The position numbers were made by a program, and so were the translations under genes. 42,272 bases of DNA from Spirogloea muscicola (taxonomy: Eukaryota; Streptophyta; Zygnematophyceae; Spirogloeales; Spirogloeaceae). Below, piece by piece: positions 10,262 through 19,488 of this stretch. Location of the stretch: positions 102,695 through 144,966 of the forward strand of contig WELB01000020.1 of assembly GCA_009602725.1 (NCBI GenBank), written 5' to 3'. Under the pieces are notes generated by a model. That model ran no database searches. It was not told the origin of the DNA and saw nothing but the letters and a program-made list of their open reading frames with translations. Each line of letters starts with the position of its first letter. Position 1 is the stretch's first letter.

Positions 10262-11947
10262 GNGCCGCCGGGTCGGGCTGGGAGTGGCGCCACGCCCCCG
10301 CGGCCGAGGTGCGCCTCCGAGGCCGCAGCGCGCCAGGCAGACCTCCCGCCGCACGGGCCCGCTGCCGGCCACCCAAGGCCACGTCGCTGGTCGCGGCACC
10401 CCCGCAATCGGCCTAGCGGGTCACTCTCGCACTTGTCTTCCTGGTGGCCAGGCCGGCGGGTACCTCACTATGACGCGCATCCAGCCCTGCGACGGCGCCG
10501 CGCCCTCGACCCGTCCAGAGGTGCGGCACACCGGTGGCTCCTGCCATTGGGGAGCTGCCTCTTGGCATCGCTCGCACGATGCTCGGGCCGTGGCATTCCT
10601 CAGCTGACGACGAACAGCTTTGTCACGGGCGCTGGCGCCCACGGGGGCGGCATGCCGAGTTCTCCATCAGCAGTAGTGGCACGTGTGGCTTGACCATCCA
10701 TGATCAACCAGCCTGGGCTTGTCGTCTACCGCTTGATCAGACAGGTCCCTGCGGCTGGCGATGAGGTTCTCGCTGATGCACAGATTGAAGTCGGGCAGCG
10801 ACGACTAGCGCAGCCTGTGGTATGTGCACCAGCATGAGGCAAGGGTGCGAGATACTGCCTCCAGGCTTGCATTAGTCAGCATGTGGCTGCAGCGCTTCTT
10901 ATCAGGCTCTTCTTGAAAAGACCGAAGCTTTTCCTCTGTGTCAAGAGTGTCTTGAGGTTGACCTGCATGGATATCTGTGGTCACGTTTGCTTTTGGTATG
11001 CATGTGTATGCACCAAATAATGTCCTTGCAATCCTCCTCGTCTCACAGGATGATCTGGAGCTCCCAGCAGCGAGCACCAGCTATGTTACTTACGACTACG
11101 ACATTGTCTACAGTGACACTTTCAGAGTGCCAGTGCTGCTAATCCAGGCCCATCATTCCTGTGAGTAAGCCACAGCGAGCTGCACAGCTGACGCTGTAGG
11201 TGCTGCATCTAGTGTGCCACACTGTGCGCAACTCTGCGGCCTTGGCAGTGCAGAACTTTTGTCAATTTACTGCCTTGACAGACTACGCAGTACTTGCACG
11301 CACCTCCCTCTTTAAGCCCATATTGCTTGCCCGCATATGAGCCTGATCGTCCCGGATGCTTGCACCTGTCACTTGAGCAGCTGGGAAGCCCTTCGCTTGG
11401 AAGGAAGTAGTAGCAGACCTGCCCATGCACAGTCAAGCGTACATTCGAGGCAATAGATGGACTTTCCTAACGCAGCAGGTGGCACTTTCTTGTCTTCATG
11501 ACCTGCCGTTCTGCCACCCAATATGGCCTCTGGTGCTTTATGTGCGTCAACTCAGCTGCTGTCGTAGACCTGCGCTGACTTCCAACTGGCTGTCTTGTTA
11601 AGCAGGAGCATCCCATCTGGCATAGACCATGTTTTGGCCTCCATCCTTGCGAAACATCAACAGTCATGCACCTGCTGCTCTCTTCCTTGAGACTTCCTGG
11701 GCAATCTCAAACTCCAAGTAGGATAGATGGCACGCGTGTTGACGACTGCAAGCACAGCAATGAGCAAGAGCAGATAGACAGTCATTGGCGGAACACCGGT
11801 ACAGATGCCAGTATCGACTCTTACTCACAGCAGGCAATGTGCGATGTGGACATATTTCAATTCGAGAGGACCTACATTTTATCATGGCTCTCACATGTAG
11901 GGCCTGCAGTAGGCCTGAAAGTCCAAATTGAGTTGCTCTGTACATGA
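10262..11947 (+). CDS. ATG10: ATG10-like autophagy E2 enzyme, spliced, start unresolved
   Basis: Exons: about 10262-10308 (GWEWRHAPAAE), 10452-10520 (GGYLTMTRIQP), 10745-10816, 11049-11160 (YVTYDYDIVYSDTFRVPVLL), a weakly bounded exon near 11341-11400 (LSLEQL), 11606-about 11665 (EHPIWHRPCFGLHPCE) and about 11834-11947 (ILSWLSHVGPAVGL, stop). These are the successive landmarks of ATG10, the E2-like enzyme that conjugates ATG12 to ATG5. The catalytic Cys lies in the HPC motif (here LHPC). The first four exons join in frame; junctions around the last three are uncertain. No in-frame ATG is present between 10133 and the first exon. The only upstream candidate (10051) lies inside the antisense NTF2-like first exon, so the true N-terminus is unresolved. 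Confidence 0.8.
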
Positions 11948-12221
11948 TAAGATTGCAAATCTGTACAGTTTCCCGTGATGATCAATGACCTATTAGCCTT
12001 AGCAATCACTTCTTTCGGGTTTCCATCGAGTGGCAGGTCTAAGTGGAGCTGAGTCTGCTTCAATCGAGCAGCCTCAAGTCTAGAAGACGTCAGCAAGTGG
12101 CAAAGCCAGCCCCAAACATGAGAAATTTCTGACAAGGTCCGAAGGGGCCGAAAAGCACTGGAACACATAGGTAAGCAAGTATCGTGTACACTGTTCACTC
12201 AGTAACCTCTGCTTAGGTGGA

Positions 12222-12606
12222 CTGAGTGGTCCATCCTCCCCCGTTCTGACATAGCATCTTCAGGCCCCTTCGTAGCTGCTTAGCGCTTTTTAGGCCCCTC
12301 CATCATTTGGCCCCTTCGAACCTTTGTCAATTCTTTCTCGGGCTGGCTCTAAACAGTCCTTGCCCCCATTGGGAGTGCCACGTCTCTCTGCTTAGGAGCC
12401 GCAAGTCACAACGACTGGCCGCCGGAAAGAAGAAGTGGCACTCCCAATGGGGGCAAGGGCTGTGAAAAGCCAGCCCGAGAAAGAATCGACAAAGGTTCGA
12501 AGAGGTCAAATGATGGAGGGGCCTAAAAAGGGGACTTCTGCTCTCTGAAAAGCGCTAAGCAGCTACTAAGGGGCCTGAAGATGCTATGCCAGAACGGGGG
12601 AGGATG
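12222..12606. repeat. fold-back repeat made of two inverted retroelement 3' tails
   Basis: The left arm (12222-about 12395) runs gtggtccatcctcccccg...gcatcttcaggcccc...ttcgaacctttgtcaattc...gggctggc...cccccattgggagtgcca. The right arm (about 12435-12606) is its near reverse complement, ending gcctgaagatgctatgccag. A spacer of roughly 40 bp (gcttaggagccgcaagtc...) lies between. Each arm equals the 3'UTR plus hairpin module that follows the LTRNY-type coding tails at 22554-22715. The two arms could form one hairpin of about 170 bp per side. Confidence 0.85.
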
Positions 12607-13166
12607 CCGGAAAGGAGTCTTGCAGTAGAGGGCGATGGCTGTGATTGGCCAGCCTTGGAAGATTGAATGAAGGCTGTGGTGGGCAAGGTGCAAGGGGAAA
12701 GCCTCGGAGGGCGCTGACAGCGCAAGGCGAGGCGCTGGGCGAGGGGAGTGCAGGTGCGGCCACGGCGGGCCTCCACGACAAGAAGGGGGTGGCTGCTCGG
12801 GCGCCCGCCCGGCTGGGCAACCGCGGTGGGTCACGTGGCGGGCGCCAGGGGCGTCGCCCGGACGTGACGTCACGGGCCGACGCCCTTGCCGGGCGCGGTA
12901 GGCGCCGTCGGGCCGGCCGACGCCCGGCCGACGCGGCCCGGCGTAGGCCAGGCGTCGGGCAGGCGTCGGGCTGGCGTCGGGCCAGGGCGAAGCAAATCCC
13001 CGGGGCGCCCCTTCCCGAAGAGGATCTCTCGTCCGCCCCGCCACCGCCCTTATTGGCAGAGCCGCCCTCTCTCTCCCCCAACCCCGAGCCCGCCGCCACC
13101 GCCGCCGCCGCCGCCGGGAGCCGTCGAGGGCGGCTGCGCGCGGCTGAGCCCGTCAGCAGCGGCGGC
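12607..13166 (+). promoter_or_regulatory. GC-rich upstream region of the serine acetyltransferase gene
   Basis: The palindrome TGACGTCA (12865-12872), the core of bZIP/CRE-type sites, sits here. It is followed by three copies of GGCGTCGGGC at about 12953-12985, each 10-11 bp apart. Position relative to the transcription start is unknown because the gap begins at 13167. Reading frames are open through it but are GC-biased and not convincing as protein. Part of it may be transit-peptide coding sequence. Confidence 0.45.
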
Positions 13167-13616
13167 NNNNNNNNNNNNNNNNNNNNNNNNNNNNNNNNNN
13201 NNNNNNNNNNNNNNNNNNNNNNNNNNNNNNNNNNNNNNNNNNNNNNNNNNNNNNNNNNNNNNNNNNNNNNNNNNNNNNNNNNNNNNNNNNNNNNNNNNNN
13301 NNNNNNNNNNNNNNNNNNNNNNNNNNNNNNNNNNNNNNNNNNNNNNNNNNNNNNNNNNNNNNNNNNNNNNNNNNNNNNNNNNNNNNNNNNNNNNNNNNNN
13401 NNNNNNNNNNNNNNNNNNNNNNNNNNNNNNNNNNNNNNNNNNNNNNNNNNNNNNNNNNNNNNNNNNNNNNNNNNNNNNNNNNNNNNNNNNNNNNNNNNNN
13501 NNNNNNNNNNNNNNNNNNNNNNNNNNNNNNNNNNNNNNNNNNNNNNNNNNNNNNNNNNNNNNNNNNNNNNNNNNNNNNNNNNNNNNNNNNNNNNNNNNNN
13601 NNNNNNNNNNNNNNNN
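13167..13616. other. assembly gap (450 N)
   Basis: Unbroken run of N, probably an estimated-size scaffold gap. It removes the 5' end of the serine acetyltransferase gene. Both flanks are very GC-rich with short repeats, which explains the failure to assemble. Reading frames drawn across it are meaningless. Confidence 0.99.
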
Positions 13617-14692
13617 GGCAACGGCGGCGGCGGCGGCGTCCTCCTCCTCGACGCCAGCGCCGCGAGCGGCGCCAGCGCCAGCGCCAGCAGCCTCGCGGCG
13701 CTCCGGCGGCGCAGCCGGGGCAGCCGGCCGGCGGTGGTGGCGCCGGAGGTGCAGGAGGCGGAGCCCGACGAGCTGTGGCTGCAGATTCGGCGGGAGGCGC
13801 GCGGGGACTCGGAGGCGGAGCCCGCGCTGGCGAGCTTCCTGTACTCCACCATCCTGGCGCACCGCTCGCTGGAGCGCGCGCTCGCATTCCACCTCGCCAA
13901 CAAGCTCGACTCCTCCACCCTCCTCGGCACCCAGCTCTTCACGCTCGTCGCGGACACCTTCGCCGAGGACGCCGGCGTGCGCGCCGCCATGCGCTCGGAC
14001 ATCGTGGCCGTCAAGGACCGCGACGCCGCGTGCGTGAGCTACTCGCACTGCCTCCTCAACTTCAAGGGCTTCCTGGCCTGCCAGAGCCACCGCGTCGCCC
14101 ACGCGCTCTGGGGCCGCGGCCGCCGGGCCCTTGCGCTCGCGCTGCAGAGCCGCGCCTCTGAGGTTTTCCACGTCGACATCCACCCGGCCGCCCGCATCGG
14201 TCATGGCATCTTGCTTGACCACGGCACGGGCATTGTCGTTGGCGAGACCGCCGAAATCGGCAACAATGTGTCCATACTGCACCACGTGACGCTCGGCGGC
14301 ACCGGCGCGTATGGCTGCCATCGCCATCCGAAGGTGATGCTCTTTGCAATGTTGTTACAGCGGTCTTGCCAGCTTGGCCCTTCTTGTGTTGAAATGCGCT
14401 CTGTTTCGTAGCCTGACTAGACCCTGCGCCCCTGCTGGCACTGGTGCAGGTTGGCGAGGGTGTCTTGATTGGTGCTGGCGCGACGCTGCTGGGGCCCATC
14501 ACGGTTGGGGAGGGGGCCAAGATTGGTGCAGGGTCTGTGGTGCTCACCAACGTTCCTCCCAATATGACGGCAGTTGGCAACCCCGCACGCCTGCTGGGGG
14601 GCAAAAACAAGGCCCTCCCCAGCTCGCCGACTGCTGCTGAGTCCATGGACCACACCTCCTTCATCAAGAACTGGTCCGACTACACCATCTGA
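13617..14692 (+). CDS. serine O-acetyltransferase, 5'-partial, two exons visible
   Basis: Makes O-acetylserine from serine and acetyl-CoA, the first committed step of cysteine synthesis. Exon 13617-14333 holds the N-terminal helical SATase domain (ELWLQIRREAR...LASFLYSTILAHRSLERAL) and most of the left-handed beta-helix: VDIHPAARIGHG, LLDHGTGIVVGETAEIG, LHHVTLGGTG. Exon 14450-14692 completes it (GEGVLIGAGATLLGP, GAKIGAGSVVL, AVGNPARLLGG). The catalytic histidines of CysE correspond to the His in LDHGTG and in RHPK. The protein ends NWSDYTI; plant enzymes dock this C-terminal Ile in O-acetylserine(thiol)lyase to form the cysteine synthase complex. The Ala/Ser/Arg-rich N-terminus suggests an organellar transit peptide, partly in the gap. 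Confidence 0.95.
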
Positions 14693-16537
14693 GGCTGCGG
14701 GAGATTCTTGCTCGCTTCTTGTGCTCGCCTCATGCTGAGAAGCAGAGGACCACAGTAAAGCAAGAAGCGACGAGTGAGTGAGTGAGAAATGCTGTGTTGA
14801 CACGTGTAGTTGCATAGTGGTCGCTGGCATCACAGAAGTGCCAGTTGCATTGGTCATCATGTTGGGAGTCAGGCAGCAGGAGCTAGCTGTACACTACAGA
14901 GCTTGCGCTGGTAGCTCTGGGGTCGCCGAGCTTTCTCTGGAGACCACTCGCAGATACCAGCAGAATTAGCAGTGGTCAGAGAGCTAGAGGAGTGTGTCAC
15001 CTCAAGTAGGAGACATTGCTCCAACGTCTAGCCCTCCTGATTCTCCCGGAACTGCCCGCCGCAGCACTGCTTGTAGTTTTGTGCTGACGAGAATCTAAGA
15101 AATGCCATTACTTTCTGCTCTCGAATCGGTTGCTTGCTAATCATGGGCTGCTGTTGGCTGTTGGCATTTGTGCACAACAGTCAGGGGCATGCATGATTGC
15201 TGATGTGTGATGTCGAAAATACCATACCAGGCATTTGTCCTGTTGTCACTGCCACAACTGTTAGGAGCACGGATGGTTGCTGATGTGTGATGTTGAAGCT
15301 ACCTCTACACCAGGCATTTGTCTAATGATCCCAGCTTGTGGCATGCCCCTGCAAATCTATTATTGCAACTGTGATGACAGGCAGCATGCCGCAGCACTCA
15401 GGGCTCTTCATTTACAGGCGAATGTAGGCAGCTGCGGCTGGAGCATCATCCACAGTGACCCAGAACATGCTTACACTGCTGTTCAATTCCTTCAGTGAAC
15501 AGTCTTCACAGTTTTCAGGGGGTGTGTTTGGCTGTCATTCGTGACATACTCAGCGACTAGATGCTCTTATCTGTTAAAGTAAAACATTTAGCTAAGCTGG
15601 ATGCAGTTACTGATTGACGACCTCCTCAAGTAAAGCACGACTGATTTCACATGTGATCGTTCTCATTGTTGCAGCATGGGTCACTCATTATTGTCTCTCT
15701 TGGGCCAGATCCTTTCCAAGAACAGTAGCTCCTCCATGGAGGCTGGGGATGGCCAGCATGAACTCACACATCGGTGTTGAGAAGAAGAAGGTAAACAGCA
15801 CACAATGGGGAGCGCACGATGACAATGCAAGTATGTCATGAGATGCTTCACAGCCCTACTCGACTGAAGATTGGAAAGACTGGTCCACTACAGGAGTAAA
15901 GCAGCTGAAGAATGTCCTGCAAGGAGTTATCAGCAAAGGCTTGCGAATACTGCAATGAGACCAGGCGCACAACGTAGTGAAACTTTGACAAGCAGGGAGG
16001 TCTGGTAATATTAGGCAGTGCTTTTGCATGTCGGCAGCCTGACCTCACATGCATTTCAGCAGCTTGGCCTGTGCTATTACCAGTGCTGCTCGGTCCAAGG
16101 TAGTCCCTAGACCCTTAAACCCTACACCTCAAATACATTGGTGTTTAGCTCCTGTTCCTCACTTGAAGGTTACTTGCTCGGTACTGATTACAACGGTGAA
16201 CGAGGAGATATCAGAAGGAGGGTGGGGTTGGGTTACTGGCTGCTGTCACCAATTAAACTTTCAAGTGTCCACTTTCAAAATTCCATGACTGTGCCAGCAA
16301 TGGTGTGGCAGGGTGTGTACATCATAATGCATGCACCATGTGCTTGCCACAAAGAATCAAGAGTTTACTGAGAACTGTGAAGGCTGCGATGTGCAAAACG
16401 TGTCAATAACATTGCAATTTGCGGCAGGCAATGCAGCAACTGCCACATATGATAATTACTCAGCCGCCTCCTTGTCGCCGTGGATGGCAGCATCTGCTGC
16501 TCATGCTGCGGGCCCCGCTATGGCTGGAACAGTGTGC
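14693..16537. other. convergent intergenic region, no gene seen
   Basis: 1.8 kb between the SAT stop and the stop of the SDR gene. No ORF resembles a family. It contains an imperfect tandem duplication, described separately, and otherwise ordinary AT-richer spacer. Confidence 0.5.
15150..15330 (+). repeat. imperfect tandem duplication, unit about 85-90 bp
   Basis: Two adjacent copies share ...tg(a/g)ttgctgatgtgtgatgt(c/t)gaa... and ...cca-ggcatttgtc. The first ends near 15240 and the second near 15322. They differ at several positions, so the duplication is not recent. Confidence 0.6.
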
Positions 16538-17721
16538 CTACACCTTCAGGACGTCTTCCGACAGGAGCGTCCCGGCTGGGAGCACCTTGACAACAACCTC
16601 CTCCGACGCAAACTCCTTGGACAGCTCCTGCAGCCGACGACCAACAAGATGTGCCGATTGGCCTGTGTAAGTGAAGTCGTCATTGCAAGGCAGCACTGCC
16701 CTCTGGACTTCACCCGTGGCGGCTGTCGTTCCGTTCCCTGCAGATGCCAATCTGGGTGAGTTCGTGTAGACGGGCGTCTGCAGCAGCGTAGAGCTCATTG
16801 TTGTCCTCCGACGTTGCCGCAACGTTCACCAGCACGCCCTGCATCTTGTGTGCGCGCCAGCGCTGGCAGAACTCGCGGCTGATCAACCGCACGCCGTCGA
16901 GGTGGCGCTGTAGCAGGCCCTCGGGGTCCTGCCAGGCGCCGATGCAGCCGCAAGAGCAGCCAGCTCAGGTGGGGCACGCCCATCTCCTTGGCGGCCGATT
17001 GCCAACATGCACTCATTCATCTCTTGAGCATCTTGGGCAGGGCGTGGCGCTAGCGCGAGGGCCCACCTTCTCCTCCTCGGCCACACTCGCGTGCTCCGCG
17101 ACGTCGAGCACGTTGACGACCACGGCCACGCCCTTGACGAGCGGCTTGTCGGCGAACGCCGCCCAGATGACGTCCGCCGAGTCCCGCACGCCCTCCTTGC
17201 TCGTCGGCTCCAGCATGATGAGCTGCGCCCGATCCTGCGGCGCGGCACCGGCGGGCGGGAGCAGCGGCGGAGCTTTGGCACGGGCCGGGAGGAGACGTGG
17301 CGCTGGCGCGGCGGCGGCGGCGGCAGTGGCGCAACGGCGGCGCCGGCGGCGGCGAACCTTGGGGCCCTCGGTGCGCTGGGCCTCGCCGGCGTCGTCGTCG
17401 AAGACGGGGTGGATGGGCGGCCGCGAGTTGAGGTGCTCCTTGAGCAGCGCCTCCAGCTGCTTCAGCCGCGCGTCCGCCACTGGCACACGCTCCGCGGCAA
17501 GCCCCGTCAGCCGACGGCCCGCCTTCCTGGCCGCTCAGCGACGGCGGCGACGGCGGTGGCGGCGCGGCCGTACCGACGACGTAGGCGCCGGCGTCGACGA
17601 GCGCCTCGGCGTACGAGCGGCCGAGCGCTGTGGCGGCGCTGGTCACCAGCGCCACGGTGTCCTGCAGCCAGCGGCGGCCGCCCCCGGCTGTCGCAGCCGC
17701 CTGCTCCTGAGCCTCGGCCAT
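16538..17721 (-). CDS. divergent short-chain dehydrogenase/reductase, probably non-catalytic
   Basis: Exons: 17721-17574, 17479-17358, 17234-17067, 16928-about 16766 and 16662-16538; about 240 residues. The Rossmann start reads VALVTSAATALGRSYAEAL, and across the first intron the second strand reads GAYVVVAD, as in SDRs. Later come VAVVVNVLDVAEHASV (the usual NNAG region), LISREFCQRW, GVLVNVAATS, LYAAADARL (the usual YxxxK helix), LQELSKEF and VVVKVLPAGTL. The Gly-rich loop is TSAATALG instead of TGxxxGxG, and the Lys of YxxxK is Asp. Together these argue against a normal dehydrogenase. The donor of the fourth exon is ambiguous (16767 gtctac, or a non-GT site about 20 bp downstream), which affects a few residues after YAAADAR. 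The start at 17721 is chosen for its context (gcaATGgcc); an upstream in-frame ATG at 17889 would add a Pro-rich leader. Confidence 0.7.
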
Positions 17722-17782
17722 TGCCACCGGGCTCCGCGCGCGGGGCGACGACAGCGGCGGAAGCGGTGGCGGCGGCGGTAGA

Positions 17783-17814
<32 letters not shown>

Positions 17815-17898
17815 AGTTGATGGCCGGGAGGCGGCGGCGATTAGGGTGGCCGGCGGCGGCGGCGGCGGTTGCGGACACAGCGTCCACATGGCGGTCAT
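17722..17898 (-). repeat. CGG/GCC triplet-rich leader of the SDR gene
   Basis: GGC/GCC runs at about 17780-17815 and 17855-17872. The minus-strand frame is open from 17898 and would read mostly Pro. This is either a 5'UTR or a low-complexity N-terminal extension. Confidence 0.6.
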
Positions 17899-17934
17899 GT
17901 AGGCGCCTCAGCTGCGGCGGCGGTCACAGCCTGC

Positions 17935-17966
17935 CACGTGGCAAGGAGGAGAAGGGCTGCCACGTG
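17935..17966. promoter_or_regulatory. two CACGTG G-boxes 26 bp apart upstream of the SDR gene
   Basis: The sequence gccacgtgg occurs at about 17934-17942 and 17960-17968. G-boxes bind bHLH/bZIP factors in plants. Location just upstream of the SDR first exon fits a promoter role, but this is inference from the motif alone. Confidence 0.4.
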
Positions 17967-18167
17967 GAGGTCATCGAGCTGAAGGGAGACGGAGAGTGTG
18001 TGACGGCTGCGATGAGGCCAGCGGCAGGTGGACAAGGTCTCGGGGACGAGGAATGCCAAAAGCCCCAACCCCACGGTGAAGCGTGCCAGTCACAGCACGA
18101 CAAGCGGGGGGGTACCACGGCTTCGGGGCCGACACGATGGCTGGGCTCCCCAGCAGAGGAGCGGCTG

Positions 18168-18460
18168 CTCCGGGAGGACTACACCACAAAACACTGCAGA
18201 ACACGTAGACGATGCAGAGGGAAGCTCAGTACCCACGAGTGAGCAACATCAGGTCTGAGTAGCTCGCTGCAGGGAAAGAGGCACTCCGCCGAGACCCAGA
18301 GGCGCAGCAATAGCACGGCCTGCTCGCGTGTGGAAGGAGGCGAGGGCTGGCTGTGAAGAGCCAGCCCAAAAGTGTTGACGAGGTACGCAGAAGCCGAAAA
18401 GTGCTGAGTGGGTAGAAGGGCAGTGGAGCCAGTCGTCCCTGGTCATCAGCCGCAAGCAAG
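18168..18460 (-). mobile_element. retroelement 3' tail (LTRGY type), truncated
   Basis: On the minus strand the frame ends with SASFPAASYSDLMLLTRGY and a stop at 18225-18227. It is followed by the 3'UTR gcttccctctgcatcgtct...tgttctgcagtgttttgtggtgtagtcc found also after the plus-strand copies at 23520 and 40871. At about 18345-18372 lies a gggctggctcttcacagccagccc hairpin. Upstream the copy breaks off, as expected for a 5'-truncated non-LTR element. Confidence 0.75.
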
Positions 18461-19488
18461 AGTGATCGAGCTGCAGAGGGATAGTTGCCCAGCCACTACT
18501 CGGAACTAACATGTACTAACCGGAACTGATATGCAAAGTGAAAGCCTGTGAATGCAGCCGAATGGCCAGGCACATGTTCTAGTCTAGGCCTGTGCCAGCA
18601 AGCCCGCAACCCCATGAGAGTGAACCAGGAAGTGGCCAGCGCCTAGAGAGAAAGTGCTTGCAAAGCAATTTTACACTGGTTTAGGCAAAAGCTGGCGCAA
18701 GAAGGGGCTATAAGAATTGAACCGATGCTAAGGTTGCCAAGGTAATGCAACCAGGCTTGGCTTGGGCTTGGCTTCAGACAGTGCCTCAAATCAGGAAGGA
18801 TGGTGCCTGATGATTCTGCCCCCCTACATGGCAGTGTCAATGTATGCTGCTCCATTGGCAGTGGACGCCATCTCCTCATCCTCCAACTGCTGGTTCTCAG
18901 CCCGTCTGTACTATCTCTCTAAGAGTTTCCACTAAGAACACATTGCACATAGTCTAAGACTTGACAGCTAGTACAGAACCTGGAAGTACAAGCTTGTCTT
19001 GCACCATCTACAACTGCCAAAGTACGATTTGGTGTTTGTGCAAGTAACAACTTGTCAGCGTGGTAGACTGCTCCACCGCATCCCACAAACTTAGGACGCT
19101 GTAGCACCCTAACTGCAACCTGGCAATCAACAGGTCCCTTACACCCTTGACAATCTGATGGTCAGCAAACAAGTGAAGCTGTGACAGATACACCTTGAAT
19201 AATTCTGCTTACCAAGCCACCAGCACAAATCCATTGGCACTCCTTGGCACTAGGCAGGCTTAACCTGGACACCCTCCTCCTTTGGAGGGACAAAATTTAC
19301 AAGACAGCCACCTCAAAGGAGGGCTGTGCCTTGTTGACAGTGCGCGAGCAATTGCCCTTATGATGCTGCCGTGCAACATAATCCATTTTACGACGTCAAG
19401 CAACCCCCTTTCCTTTTCATTGCTACTGCTTGTGGACCACAAATCTCTCCAGGACCTGCCACCATAGCCAGTCAGACTAGCAGTCTCG
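18461..19488. other. intergenic, no gene seen
   Basis: About 1 kb with scattered short ORFs, none resembling a family. The last 200 bp probably hold the 3'UTR of the LysM gene on the minus strand. Confidence 0.5.

Noticed and set aside
9684-10607. 307-codon plus-strand ORF
   Set aside because: Mostly the antisense of the NTF2-like first exon in GC-rich DNA; only its end coincides with a real ATG10 exon.
12584-14327. ORFs of 380-590 codons crossing the N run
   Set aside because: The gap length is arbitrary, so frames cannot be carried across it. Only the part after 13616 in the acetyltransferase frame is supported.
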